Origin: Bacillus sp. AFS029637
GTDB taxonomy: Bacteria > Bacillota > Bacilli > Bacillales > Bacillaceae_G
NCBI RefSeq assembly: GCF_002584985.1
Contig: NZ_NUPZ01000010.1
Coordinates: forward strand, 10,086 to 45,425
DNA: 35,340 nucleotides
Direction: 5' to 3'
The stretch's first letter is position 1. Every line of letters starts with the position of its first letter. The notes under the pieces are model-generated. The model did not search any database, had not been told where the DNA came from, and saw nothing but the letters and a program-made list of their open reading frames with translations. Shown here one piece after another: positions 7,756-17,100 of this stretch. Position numbers and translations under genes: made by a program.

Positions 7756-9162
7756 ATGTCAGCGATTAATTGGACAGAAGAAGTTATGAAACGAAAAGAA
7801 GATTTAATTCGTGATACACAACAATTTTTGCAAATTAAAAGTGTATGGGAAGAAGAATCGGCGAAAGAGGGCGCACCATTCGGTGAAGGTGTAGAAAAAG
7901 CTCTATCTTTCATGTTACATAAAGGAGAAGCAGAAGGTTTTGCTTCTAAAAATTTAGAAGGGTATGCTGGTCATTTGGAAATGGGGCAAGGAGAAGAATT
8001 AGTAGGTATTCTTTGTCACGTTGACGTTGTACCAGAAGGAGACGGATGGACGACTCCAGCATATAGTGCGGATATTCGCGACGGAAAGATTTTTGCACGC
8101 GGTGCAATTGATGATAAAGGCCCAACGATGGCAGCTTATTATGCAATGAAGATTGTGAAAGAATTAGATTTGCCGCTTTCAAAACGTGTTCGTATGATTT
8201 TAGGAACAGATGAGGAAAGCAATTGGAAATGTGTAGATCACTACTTTAAAAATGAAGAAATGCCAACAATTGGCTTTGCGCCAGACGCAGACTTTCCGAT
8301 TATTAATGCGGAAAAAGGAATCTCTGATATACAAGTTGTGCAAAATGGTAGCGAAGAGAAAAAAGGTGCATATGAGCTCGTTTCATTTGAATCAGGTCGT
8401 CGTTTAAATATGGTTCCTGATTTTGCAGAAGCGATTGTTACAGGAGAAGATGTAAATGCACTTACAGTAGCATATGAAGAGTATTTACAAACTGCTAAAA
8501 AAATAGGGAAATCAACTATAGAAGGAAATACAGTGACGTTGCAAATAGAAGGTATTTCAGCGCACGGATCTACTCCTGAAAAGGGAGAGAATGCAGGTTT
8601 ATTATTAGCAAACTTTTTAACTACAGTTTCTCTTGATGGAAAAGCAAATTCATTTGCTACATTTGCAACAGAAACGTTTACTGGTGATATTTTTGGTGAA
8701 AAAGCTACTATTGCTTATAAAGATGAAATTAGCGGTCCGTTAACAGTGAATGTCGGTCGCCTTTCGTATACGAAAGAAAATGGTGGTAATTTAGGGTTAA
8801 ACGTACGTTACCCGGTTACGACTAACTTCGAAGAAACAATTGTGAAGTTAAAAGAATATGTTGCTACTTATGGGTTTGAAGTAGATGATTATTCTAACTC
8901 TCGCCCACATCACGTTGATAAAGACCACGAATTAATTCGTACGCTGCAACGTGTATATGAAGAACAAACAGGTGAAAAAGCAGAACTATTAGCAATCGGC
9001 GGCGGTACTTACGCTCGTTCATTGAAAGCGGGTGTTGCATTTGGTCCGTTGTTCCCGGGAAAAGAAGAACTTGCGCATCAAAAAGATGAGTACATTGAAA
9101 TTGAAGACTTATTAAAAGCAACAGCAATTTACGCTCAAGCAATTCATGAATTAGCGAAATAA
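7756..9162 (+). CDS. pepV: Dipeptidase PepV (M20 family)
   Basis: A 468-residue zinc dipeptidase, the usual PepV length. M20 metal-site motifs are in place: GILCHVDVVPEGDGW gives ligand His88 and Asp90; ARGAIDDKGPT gives the bridging Asp119 region; GTDEESNWKC gives the catalytic Glu153 and Glu154; 'AIGGGTYAR' and the C-terminal 'FPGKEELAHQKDEYI' supply the last His. The lid domain is inserted in between. The ATG at 7756 is chosen because AAGGATGG stands 7 bases ahead; the upstream GTG at 7738 lacks a site. It hydrolyses cytoplasmic dipeptides. A terminator follows. Confidence 0.93.
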   Translation: MSAINWTEEVMKRKEDLIRDTQQFLQIKSVWEEESAKEGAPFGEGVEKALSFMLHKGEAEGFASKNLEGYAGHLEMGQGEELVGILCHVDVVPEGDGWTTPAYSADIRDGKIFARGAIDDKGPTMAAYYAMKIVKELDLPLSKRVRMILGTDEESNWKCVDHYFKNEEMPTIGFAPDADFPIINAEKGISDIQVVQNGSEEKKGAYELVSFESGRRLNMVPDFAEAIVTGEDVNALTVAYEEYLQTAKKIGKSTIEGNTVTLQIEGISAHGSTPEKGENAGLLLANFLTTVSLDGKANSFATFATETFTGDIFGEKATIAYKDEISGPLTVNVGRLSYTKENGGNLGLNVRYPVTTNFEETIVKLKEYVATYGFEVDDYSNSRPHHVDKDHELIRTLQRVYEEQTGEKAELLAIGGGTYARSLKAGVAFGPLFPGKEELAHQKDEYIEIEDLLKATAIYAQAIHELAK

Positions 9163-9180
9163 TGGATATGTAAATAATGA

Positions 9181-9213
9181 CCGCTCTCTACTTTAGAGGG
9201 CGGCTTCTTTTTA
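9181..9213 (+). terminator. Intrinsic terminator of pepV
   Basis: CCGCTCTCT and AGAGGGCGG form the stem, followed by TTCTTTTT. Confidence 0.88.
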
Positions 9214-9259
9214 TCTGAATGAGATAAGAAAGAAAAGCAACAATAAAAGGAAGGAGACG

Positions 9260-9811
9260 ATGTATATGGATCTGCATTATTTTGTCGCAATCACTTTACC
9301 AAATCATATAAAAGAAGTGCTATCTAACTATAAAGAGGAAAGGAAAGAGGAATTACCATTTCGCTCGTGGGTACATAAGGAAGATTATCATATTACCCTT
9401 TCCTTTTTAGGAAGTGCGACAGAGGAACAGTTAGCAGGGGTAAAGAATGGTTTACAAGCACTTACAGAAATGAAAGAACTATCGTTCACGTTACAAGGAT
9501 TTTCAACGTTTGGCATGGAAGATAGACCACGTATTTTTTGGATGAAGGTAAGTGAGAATCAAGATTTGTTTCAGTTACAAAAGCGAGTACATGCTATTTG
9601 TGAAGAAAATGGATTTTCGTTAGAAACACGCCCCTATCGTCCGCATATTACTGTTGCCCGTAAATGGGTAGGAGAAGAAACGTTTCATTTAGAACATATA
9701 AAGGAAGTGCCTGAAATATCATTTCAAGCGGATACGATTACTTTATACGAATCTCACGTGAAAGAAACGCCGAAGTATAAATCAATTGCTGAAATAAAAC
9801 TACAAAAATAG
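9260..9811 (+). CDS. thpR: RNA 2',3'-cyclic phosphodiesterase ThpR (2'-5' RNA ligase family)
   Basis: A 183-residue protein of the 2H phosphoesterase superfamily. Both HxT signatures are present: HITL at residues 44-47 and HITV at residues 129-132, which together form the active site. The opening 'HYFVAITLP' is typical. The enzyme opens RNA 2',3'-cyclic phosphates; ligase activity is known in vitro for the family. AAGGAGA lies before the ATG at 9260; an ATG at 9266 is possible. B. subtilis YtlP, which I recall near pepV and the pullulanase, is the likely orthologue. No terminator is clear; a repeat element follows. Confidence 0.9.
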   Translation: MYMDLHYFVAITLPNHIKEVLSNYKEERKEELPFRSWVHKEDYHITLSFLGSATEEQLAGVKNGLQALTEMKELSFTLQGFSTFGMEDRPRIFWMKVSENQDLFQLQKRVHAICEENGFSLETRPYRPHITVARKWVGEETFHLEHIKEVPEISFQADTITLYESHVKETPKYKSIAEIKLQK

Positions 9812-9915
9812 AATGTATGAAAACGTTTTTTATGCAGGTGAATATACTATAGAGAAGAATGGAGTTACTGTGTAGAGTTTTGCTGATAAGAAAAGCCTTA
9901 TCGTTTACAGCTCGT

Positions 9916-10007
9916 TTTATCCCGCAACTGTCCGTAAAAGCCCGATTGGTGGAGGCTAATAATCAGTGTGGGATGAAGAGCCCCCACTGATTAACGTTTC
10001 ACTTTAT
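9916..10007 (+). repeat. bcr1-like intergenic repeat
   Basis: Runs from TTTATCCCGC to CACTTTAT, bounded by TTTAT at 9916-9920 and 10003-10007. It includes the stem AATCAGTGTGGG / CCCCCACTGATT. Its last 75 bases align with the copy before murJ. An upstream hairpin CTGATAAG / CTTATCG at 9883-9903 and another TTTAT at 9829 may mark a longer element (bcr1 is about 155 bases as I recall). It lies in the pullulanase leader. Confidence 0.65.
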
Positions 10008-10037
10008 TTTAACTTTGAGAATGATGGTGATTTTTTT

Positions 10038-12179
10038 ATGTTGAAAGTAAAACGTCCATTTGATGCCTATTTAGATGAAATGAATAAAATTACAATTTTG
10101 CTCCCACATGCGTACGGAACAAGTCGGACATTTCGTTTGCAAGAAGGAACCAATGTGGAAGATTTACCGATTGCTCATACGATTGCGCTTCCAGATGCAA
10201 CGAAGTATGAGTGCTTTATAGAAGAGCCGCTAGATGTGGGGAAATATTATACAGTACGAGATGAACGGAACGAAGAAACGGATTTACAAATAGGCGCTGT
10301 GATTCGAACAGCGATTTTCGATGAAAAGTATTATTACGAAGGTACAGATCTAGGTGCTGTATATCAAAAAGAAGTAACAACATTTAAAGTATGGGCTCCA
10401 ACTGCAAGGCTTGCGAAAGTAAGAATTTATAAAAGTGATAAAGAGTATACCGATCATGAAATGCACAGAGGAGAAAACGGAGTTTGGACTCATGCACTGC
10501 AAGGGGATTTAGGCGGAGCGCACTATACATTCCTTGTTTGTATTAATTTAATATGGAATGAAGCGGTGGATCCTTACGCAAAGTCGGTGACTGTAAATGG
10601 GAAATACGGCGTCGTGATCGATTTGGAAAAAACGCATGTAACAAAGCGAGAAGGACTACCGCTATTACATTCCATGACAGATGCCGTATTGTATGAACTG
10701 CATATTCGTGATGCAACTATTCATCCGAACAGTGGAGTGAGTCAAAAAGGAACATATAAAGGGCTGATGGAAGAGGGAACAACGGGACGAAATGGGACGT
10801 TAACGGGATTATCTCATATAAAAGATTTAGGTGTTACACATGTTGAACTATTGCCTTTACATTGTTTCGGTGGTGTAAATGAGGCGAATGCTTCCGCCGC
10901 ATATAATTGGGGTTATAATCCACTATATTACAATACGCCAACGGGATTTTATGCGACAAACCCTTCGGACCCATATAACAGAATTGTAGAGTGTAAACAA
11001 CTGATTGAAACATTTCATGAGAACGGCATTAGGGTGATTGTAGATGTTGTATATAATCATGTTTATGAAAGAGAGCTATCATCATTTGAAAAGCTTGTCC
11101 CAGGATATTACTTTCGTCATGGTGAAGATGGTATGCCTTCTAATGGGACGGGAGTTGGAAATGATATAGCATCTGAGCGGAAAATGATGAGGAAATTCAT
11201 TGTAGAATCTATTTTATATTGGCTTACTGAATACAATGTTGACGGATTTCGATTTGATTTAATGGGAATTTTAGATGTTGAGACAATGAACAAGGTAGAA
11301 AAAGAAGTGCGAAACATAAAGCGTGATGCACTCTTATTAGGAGAAGGCTGGGATTTGCAAACACCACTATCTCTTGAGGAAAAAGCAACGTTAAATAATG
11401 CAAGGGAAATGCCACATATCGCGCAGTTTAATGATCAATTTCGTGATGGAATAAAAGGAAGTACGTTCAATATAAATAAACGTGGCTTTGCATTTGGTGG
11501 GCATGTAGACTGTCATCATTTGCAGTATATAGCGTCTGGTAGCCTTTTAAGTATGAAAGAAACAGGATTGTTTCTAGAGCCGGTGCAAAGTATTAACTAT
11601 GTAGAATGTCACGACAATATGACGATGTGGGATAAACTATTGCGCAGCAATGAAGAATCGGAAGAGGTTTTGAAAAAGCGTCACCTTCTTGCAAGCGCCA
11701 TGGTTATTCTTTCACAAGGTATTCCTTTTTTACATGCGGGGCAAGAGTTTTATCGTACGAAGAAAGGAAATGAAAATAGTTATAATGCAAATGATGAAAT
11801 TAATCAATTAGATTGGGATCAAAAAGAGAAAGAGATGGAGACCGTTACGTATATAAAAGGATTAATTGCGATTCGGAAAGAGCATGGAGCATTTCGCTTA
11901 CAAAACGCAAACCTTATAAAAAAGCACATGACTTTTTTGCAAACATCTACAGAAGTACTTGCATACCACCTGCAGCATGTAGAATCATTTGGACCTTGGA
12001 AAGAGATTGTAGTTATATTCAATAGCGGTTTGGAAGTGAACACGGTGCAACTTCCAAAAGAAGAAACGTGGCATGTGTTAGTGAACGAAAAGCAAGCGAA
12101 AATAGAGCCAATTTCTTCATTTAGAGGAAAGGAACTTAGGCTGGCTCCAATTAGCGCGTATATATTGACGATAATGTGA
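10038..12179 (+). CDS. pulA: Type I pullulanase (GH13)
   Basis: A 713-residue debranching enzyme that cleaves alpha-1,6 links in pullulan and limit dextrins. There is no signal peptide, so it is probably cytoplasmic, like B. subtilis AmyX. An N-terminal beta-rich CBM48-type region ('TTFKVWAPTARLAKVRIY') precedes the GH13 barrel. The type I pullulanase mark YNWGYNP appears; the usual form is YNWGYDP, so Asn replaces Asp here. The catalytic residues by motif are Asp407 (GFRFDLMG), Glu436 (GEGWD) and Asp526 (ECHDNMT). I start at ATG 10038, after the repeat element, where GGTGAT lies upstream; an open frame continues upstream only through the repeat. Confidence 0.92.
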   Translation: MLKVKRPFDAYLDEMNKITILLPHAYGTSRTFRLQEGTNVEDLPIAHTIALPDATKYECFIEEPLDVGKYYTVRDERNEETDLQIGAVIRTAIFDEKYYYEGTDLGAVYQKEVTTFKVWAPTARLAKVRIYKSDKEYTDHEMHRGENGVWTHALQGDLGGAHYTFLVCINLIWNEAVDPYAKSVTVNGKYGVVIDLEKTHVTKREGLPLLHSMTDAVLYELHIRDATIHPNSGVSQKGTYKGLMEEGTTGRNGTLTGLSHIKDLGVTHVELLPLHCFGGVNEANASAAYNWGYNPLYYNTPTGFYATNPSDPYNRIVECKQLIETFHENGIRVIVDVVYNHVYERELSSFEKLVPGYYFRHGEDGMPSNGTGVGNDIASERKMMRKFIVESILYWLTEYNVDGFRFDLMGILDVETMNKVEKEVRNIKRDALLLGEGWDLQTPLSLEEKATLNNAREMPHIAQFNDQFRDGIKGSTFNINKRGFAFGGHVDCHHLQYIASGSLLSMKETGLFLEPVQSINYVECHDNMTMWDKLLRSNEESEEVLKKRHLLASAMVILSQGIPFLHAGQEFYRTKKGNENSYNANDEINQLDWDQKEKEMETVTYIKGLIAIRKEHGAFRLQNANLIKKHMTFLQTSTEVLAYHLQHVESFGPWKEIVVIFNSGLEVNTVQLPKEETWHVLVNEKQAKIEPISSFRGKELRLAPISAYILTIM

Positions 12180-12288
12180 CAAATCGCTACTTGACGATGC
12201 GAATGTAATAAATGTAGAATTGACAAAGGTGACGATTTTGATAAGTTGTTATCCTATGACTGGTTTTGTAAAATAAAATAGAGAGTTT

Positions 12289-12302
12289 TTGGCATATGCC
12301 AA
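12289..12302. repeat. 14-base perfect palindrome
   Basis: TTGGCATATGCCAA, followed on the plus strand by GATTTCTTTT. It may be an operator or a weak terminator in the 229-base gap between pulA and ytmP. Confidence 0.45.
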
Positions 12303-12337
12303 GATTTCTTTTCATTTACAGTAAAATATATATGAAT

Positions 12338-12371
12338 CCACAACATGTGTAGAAATGTTGCGGTTTTTCTT
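12338..12371 (+). terminator. Intrinsic terminator downstream of pulA
   Basis: CCACAACAT and ATGTTGCGG pair at 8 of 9 positions and are followed by TTTTTCTTTT. Confidence 0.7.
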
Positions 12372-12408
12372 TTCATAACTATAAAAGATAAGGATTTGTT
12401 AACGGGTA

Positions 12409-13206
12409 ATGAATATGGAATGGTTGGAACAATTATTAGGAAAAGAGTGGAGTCTTATACCGGCTGGTGGAGTAACGGGCGATGCATATATTGCGCAAAA
12501 TGGACAACAGAAGTTATTTTTAAAGCGGAATACATCGCCCTTTTTAGCGGTATTGTCAGCAGAAGGAATTGTTCCAAAATTACTTTGGACAAGAAGGGTA
12601 ACGAACGGTGATGTAATTTCTGCTCAAAAATGGCTTCCGGGACAGAAGTTAGAGCCAGAGGATATGAAACTAGAGCGTGTTGCGAAACTTTTGAAAAAAA
12701 TACACTCCTCTAAAGCACTTGTGCAGATGATTCAAAGGCTTGGGAAACAGCCGCTTCACGCACAAGAGTTATTACAACAACTGCAACTTGTTTTAAGAGG
12801 AGATATAAGGGTTGATGAAACAATTCAGCAAGGTCTTCAATATTTAACGGCGTCATTAAAAGATATTGAATACAATGAATTCGTTGTATGCCATTGTGAT
12901 GTAAATCATAACAATTGGCTATTGTCGGATGAAGATGAGTTGTTTTTAATTGATTGGGATGGAGCTGTAATTGCTGACCCAGCTTTAGACCTTGGTATGT
13001 TATTGTATTGGTACATTCCGCGCCAGGAATGGAGTGAATGGCTCGGGTATTATGATATTGAAATGGATGAATCGCTACTTAGGCGTATGAGATGGTATGT
13101 AATAGCCCAAACGATTTTATCTATTCAATGGCACACAACAAAAAAACAGCAAGCAGAAGCTGAATATTGGCATCAATATTTACAGCAACTACTTGCTTCA
13201 GAATAG
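12409..13206 (+). CDS. ytmP: Aminoglycoside phosphotransferase/choline kinase-like protein (YtmP)
   Basis: A 265-residue protein of the APH/choline-kinase fold. The N lobe has a glycine-rich turn (AGGVTGDAY, residues 19-27) and a Lys (LFLKR, residue 39) suited to ATP. The C lobe has the catalytic Brenner motif HCDVNHNNW (162-170) and the metal-binding IDWDGAVIADPALDLG (from residue 181). So the kinase residues are intact, although the substrate is unknown. The ribosome binding site is weak; ATG 12415 is an alternative start. It runs to within 3 bases of the convergent ytzH. The ytmP-ytzH-trmB order matches B. subtilis as I recall. Confidence 0.85.
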   Translation: MNMEWLEQLLGKEWSLIPAGGVTGDAYIAQNGQQKLFLKRNTSPFLAVLSAEGIVPKLLWTRRVTNGDVISAQKWLPGQKLEPEDMKLERVAKLLKKIHSSKALVQMIQRLGKQPLHAQELLQQLQLVLRGDIRVDETIQQGLQYLTASLKDIEYNEFVVCHCDVNHNNWLLSDEDELFLIDWDGAVIADPALDLGMLLYWYIPRQEWSEWLGYYDIEMDESLLRRMRWYVIAQTILSIQWHTTKKQQAEAEYWHQYLQQLLASE

Positions 13207-13209
13207 TAT

Positions 13210-13488
13210 TTAAGAAAAATTGTCCATTCCAGCAATCCACTGAGTAAGTTGTTCTTGATTATTGGAAATATGGTTGTCCAAATTAGAGGAAGATTTACCC
13301 GATTGACTATAAGAATATACATCGTTTAGCATTGTTTTAGCGTCACTACTTATATTATCATTTGCGAGTAATGATTGAATGAGACGCTCTAATTGCTCGC
13401 ATTCAGAAACTGTCCCGCAGCAATCACTTTGGTGATTGACCAAAATATCTTTTAACACTTCTAATTGATGTTGTTGATTAATTGGCAT
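13210..13488 (-). CDS. ytzH: YtzH-like protein
   Basis: A 92-residue soluble, mostly helical protein matching the YtzH-like family by length, position between ytmP and trmB, and the opening 'INQQHQLEVLKDIL' with a CCGT pair near residues 23-26 and a further Cys at about residue 30. Function is unknown. The ATG follows AAAGGATGATC on the minus strand. Its 3' end lies 3 bases from the end of ytmP, with no terminator visible between the two, so read-through antisense RNA is possible. Confidence 0.75.
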   Translation of the reverse strand: MPINQQHQLEVLKDILVNHQSDCCGTVSECEQLERLIQSLLANDNISSDAKTMLNDVYSYSQSGKSSSNLDNHISNNQEQLTQWIAGMDNFS

Positions 13489-13618
13489 GAACGGATCATC
13501 CTTTCGATTGTTTTTCTCTTCCTAGAAATGTAAGAGAAAAAGCTGCTTCGTCATGGAATGTTTAATGCTGTATGTAGTTTTTATCAAAATGGTACATCTT
13601 ATACTTGAAAGAAACGGA

Positions 13619-13650
13619 CCGAGTGCTCGTACGTACTTGGTTTTTTGTTT
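13619..13650 (+). terminator. Terminator-like hairpin ahead of trmB
   Basis: CCGAGT and ACTTGG close a stem with an inner GTACGTAC-like region, followed by TTTTTTGTTT. No plus-strand gene ends here; the nearest is ytmP, 410 bases upstream across ytzH. Confidence 0.6.
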
Positions 13651-13672
13651 GATAGATTGATTAAAACAGAAA

Positions 13673-13689
13673 AAAGGAATTATTCCTTT
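13673..13689. repeat. 17-base perfect palindrome in the trmB leader
   Basis: AAAGGAAT-T-ATTCCTTT, 8+1+8, 32 bases before the trmB start codon. It may be an operator or an RNA stem. Confidence 0.5.
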
Positions 13690-13696
13690 AAAATAG

Positions 13697-14390
<694 letters not shown>

Positions 14391-14443
14391 TGGCTAAAAT
14401 AATCAGAATTTTATGTTAAAATTAACGAAAAGGGGGATATGTA

Positions 14444-15298
14444 ATGGAACAACTACAAATTGGAGATATAAAAGTGACGTGGCTAAAAGGTGGGAACACA
14501 CATTTAGATGGGGGAGCAATGTTTGGCGTTGTGCCGAAAGTACTTTGGTCACGCAAATATAAACATAATGATACAAATCATATTTATTTACGAACAGATC
14601 CGTTACTTTTGCAAACGAAAGACGGTAATATGCTTATTGATTCTGGAATAGGCAATGGTAAATTGAATGAGAAGATGAAGCGAAATCAAGGTGTAACAGA
14701 AGAGTCATCGGTTTATGAATCATTAGAAAAACTAGGATTGAAGCCTGAAGATATTCACTATGTTTTAATGACGCACATGCATTTTGATCATGCATCCGGC
14801 TTAACAAAATGGGAAGGCGATCAACTTATACCTGCATTTCCGAATGCGAAAATTTATGTGAGTGAAACAGAATGGAATGAAATGAGGAACCCGAATATTA
14901 GATCACGTAATACATATTGGAAAGAAAATTGGGAGCCAATTGTAGAGCAAGTCGTTACGTTCCAGCAAGAAATAGAAATTACAGATGAAATAAAAATGGC
15001 GCATACAGGTGGTCATAGTGATGGACATGCCGTTATTGCTTTAGAAAGCCAAGGGGAAACAATGCTTCATTTAGCAGACCTATTGCCGACGCATGCACAT
15101 CAAAATGTATTATGGGTAATGGCTTATGATGATTATCCGATGACATCGATTGAAAATAAGCAAAAGTGGATGAAGTATGGCGCTGAAAAAGAGGCGTGGT
15201 TTACGTTTTATCATGACGCATATTATCGTGCAGTAAAGTGGAATGAGGAAGGGCATATAGTAGAAAAAATAGAGCGAAAAACGAGTATAGAGGCTTAA
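14444..15298 (+). CDS. ytnP: Metallo-beta-lactamase-fold hydrolase, YtnP lactonase family
   Basis: A 284-residue MBL-fold enzyme. The zinc motif HMHFDH is at residues 111-116, the next His is in 'HTGGHSDGH' (residues 188-195), and the bridging Asp is in 'HLADLLPTH' (about residue 212). '[10 protein letters not shown]' gives the first beta-strand Asp. B. subtilis YtnP is reported to degrade acyl-homoserine-lactone-type signals; activity of this copy is inferred by family. There is no signal peptide. AAGGGGGATATGTA precedes the ATG. It lies after trmB as in B. subtilis. A terminator follows. Confidence 0.87.
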   Translation: MEQLQIGDIKVTWLKGGNTHLDGGAMFGVVPKVLWSRKYKHNDTNHIYLRTDPLLLQTKDGNMLIDSGIGNGKLNEKMKRNQGVTEESSVYESLEKLGLKPEDIHYVLMTHMHFDHASGLTKWEGDQLIPAFPNAKIYVSETEWNEMRNPNIRSRNTYWKENWEPIVEQVVTFQQEIEITDEIKMAHTGGHSDGHAVIALESQGETMLHLADLLPTHAHQNVLWVMAYDDYPMTSIENKQKWMKYGAEKEAWFTFYHDAYYRAVKWNEEGHIVEKIERKTSIEA

Positions 15299-15345
15299 AA
15301 AGAGGAGGTTGTCCCAGAATATTTGCTGGAGCAGCCTCTTTATTA
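15299..15345 (+). terminator. Intrinsic terminator of ytnP
   Basis: AAAGAGG and CCTCTTT close a longer imperfect stem (inner CCAG/CTGG) followed by a T-rich tract. Confidence 0.75.
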
Positions 15346-15347
15346 TT

Positions 15348-15483
15348 GTCGTTTTTTGTCGGTAAGTCGATATATTTAAAAAATCGCCGATATAATTTGA
15401 GTTACGGTCGATATATTTAAAAAAATCGCCGATATATTTGGAGTTGCAGTCGATATATTCAAAAAATCGCTGATATAATTTTA
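15348..15483. repeat. Three tandem copies of the CGATAT repeat
   Basis: Units begin at 15367, 15408 and 15450 (41-42 base period), each reading TCGATATATTYAAAAAATCG then CYGATATA and a short linker with GTT. A leading GTCGTTTTTTGTCGGTAAG is shared with the window's right end. The block fills most of the gap between ytnP and ytzB. Confidence 0.8.
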
Positions 15484-15503
15484 ATCAATACCCACAATTG
15501 CCA

Positions 15504-15539
15504 AAAAAAGAGGTTCACCAAATGGGAAACCTCTTTTTA
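15504..15539 (-). terminator. Intrinsic terminator of ytzB
   Basis: AAAAAGAGGTT and AACCTCTTTTT form the stem directly at the end of the minus-strand ytzB gene, with a T-run on that strand. Confidence 0.85.
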
Positions 15540-15848
15540 TGCTGCTATAACCTCTAAAACAGTACCTGTTTTAGCATCAACTAAAAATTCAAATCGTTCT
15601 TGTATATCATCTAACATCGTTGTAAGGCCGCCACGATAAACTTCGTATGCGACATCATATTTTTCAAATGTCTCTGGAACCATATGTACCCAAGAGCCAG
15701 TAATTTCACCTTTATGACTTAATGCTTGTTTCACCATTTTCAATGCTTTTTCTGAAGAAATATGGGATTGTTCTTGTACTTTGTTTGCAACGAAATAACC
15801 AGCTGCGAATCCAACGCCAAGACCTGCTACTAAACCTTTCCAGCTCAT
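15537..15848 (-). CDS. ytzB: Membrane-anchored PepSY-domain protein (YtzB-like)
   Basis: A 103-residue protein with a short N-terminal hydrophobic helix (residues 5-22, GLVAGLGVGFAAGYFVAN) and a C-terminal PepSY-like part ending in 'FLVDAKTGTVLEVIAA', the typical final strand. PepSY modules are thought to restrain or assist extracytoplasmic enzymes. The ATG follows GAGGTGA. It lies between ytnP and ytoP on the opposite strand. The gene name rests on family resemblance and position. No Cys or catalytic site is visible. Confidence 0.72.
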   Translation of the reverse strand: MSWKGLVAGLGVGFAAGYFVANKVQEQSHISSEKALKMVKQALSHKGEITGSWVHMVPETFEKYDVAYEVYRGGLTTMLDDIQERFEFLVDAKTGTVLEVIAA

Positions 15849-15996
15849 ATATTCACCTCAATTCTATAAAATAAAAATAGTGTACCAATAATAATTATAA
15901 AGCAAATACAGCTAAAAAAGAAGAAACTAGAAACATTTCGAAAATTTCGTTACAATAAAAGAGGTATTCTACTAAGGTTTGAAAGAAGGGGACTTC

Positions 15997-17070
15997 GTGA
16001 ATAAAGAGACATTACAATTATTTCGTACGTTAACAGAATTACAAGGTGCGTCAGGTTTTGAACATGATGTACGCCGTTTTATGAAGCAAGAATTAAGCAA
16101 ATATGCTGATGAAATTGTACAAGACGGTTTAGGTAGCGTATTTGGTCTGAAAAAAGGGGACGAAACTGGCCCACGTGTTCTTGTAGCAGGTCATATGGAT
16201 GAAGTAGGTTTCATGATTACGCAAATTACGAAAAACGGAATGCTTCGTTTTCAACCGTTAGGCGGCTGGTGGAGCCAAGTTCTATTAGCGCAGCGCGTAC
16301 AAGTGATAACGAAGAATGGTCCTGTTATTGGGGTTGTTGGTTCTATCCCTCCTCATTTATTAAGTGACGCGCAACGTGCAAAACCGATGGATATAAAAAA
16401 CATGTTAATTGATATAGGTGCAGATAGCTATGAAGATGCGATTGAAATTGGTATAAAACCAGGACAACAAATCGTGCCAATCTGCCCGTTTACGCCGATG
16501 GCAAACGAAAAGAAAATTATGGCGAAAGCTTGGGACAACCGTTACGGATGTGGCCTTGCAATTGAATTACTAAAAGAATTAAAAGACGAAACATTACCAA
16601 ACACATTATACTCTGGCGCGACTGTACAAGAAGAAGTTGGTCTTCGCGGTGCACAAACTGCTGCAAATATGATTCAACCAGACATCTTCTATGCGCTTGA
16701 TGCAAGTCCAGCGAATGATGCATCTGGTGATAAAACGCAGTTCGGTCAATTAGGAAAAGGTGCTCTTCTTCGTATTTATGACCGCACAATGGTAACACAT
16801 AGAGGAATGCGTGAATTCATTTTAGATACAGCAGAAACACACAACATTCCGTACCAATACTTTATTTCACAAGGTGGTACAGATGCGGGCCGTGTACATA
16901 CAAGTAATTCTGGTATCCCGTCAGCAGTAATCGGTGTTTGCGCACGTTACATTCATACACATGCTTCTATTTTACATGTTGATGATTATGCAGCAGCGAA
17001 AGAGTTAATTACGAAGCTTGTAAGAGCGACGGACAAAACGACGTTAGAAACAATTAAGAATAACGCGTAA
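15997..17070 (+). CDS. ytoP: M42-family glutamyl/deblocking aminopeptidase (YtoP)
   Basis: A 357-residue dinuclear metallopeptidase of the tetrahedral aminopeptidase family. Metal ligands and catalytic residues by motif: AGHMDEVGF (His66, Asp68), 'AWDNRYGCG' (bridging Asp), [11 protein letters not shown] (catalytic Glu and ligand Glu), 'YALDASPA' (Asp) and 'TSNSGIPSA' toward the end; the last His is in 'YIHTHAS'. I start at GTG 15997, with AAGAAGGGG 6 bases ahead, rather than the TTG at 15979. It is cytoplasmic and removes N-terminal residues from peptides. Confidence 0.9.
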   Translation: MNKETLQLFRTLTELQGASGFEHDVRRFMKQELSKYADEIVQDGLGSVFGLKKGDETGPRVLVAGHMDEVGFMITQITKNGMLRFQPLGGWWSQVLLAQRVQVITKNGPVIGVVGSIPPHLLSDAQRAKPMDIKNMLIDIGADSYEDAIEIGIKPGQQIVPICPFTPMANEKKIMAKAWDNRYGCGLAIELLKELKDETLPNTLYSGATVQEEVGLRGAQTAANMIQPDIFYALDASPANDASGDKTQFGQLGKGALLRIYDRTMVTHRGMREFILDTAETHNIPYQYFISQGGTDAGRVHTSNSGIPSAVIGVCARYIHTHASILHVDDYAAAKELITKLVRATDKTTLETIKNNA

Positions 17071-17074
17071 GGAG

Positions 17075-17100
17075 GAAGGGCGAAAAACCCTTCTTTTTTT
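17075..17100 (+). terminator. Intrinsic terminator of ytoP
   Basis: GAAGGG and CCCTTC with a 7-base loop, then seven Ts. It is also the start of a degenerate duplicated segment (17086-17320). Confidence 0.82.

Noticed and set aside
9966-10037. Upstream in-frame extension of the pullulanase.
   Set aside because: It runs through a bcr1-like repeat and is not like the family N terminus; ATG 10038 is a better start.
12345-12611. An 88-residue plus-strand frame overlapping the start of ytmP.
   Set aside because: It overlaps a conserved kinase-like gene in another frame and includes a terminator sequence.
15367-15483. Possible CRISPR array because of regular 41-42-base units.
   Set aside because: The units are repeats throughout, with no unique spacers of constant length, and no cas genes are near.
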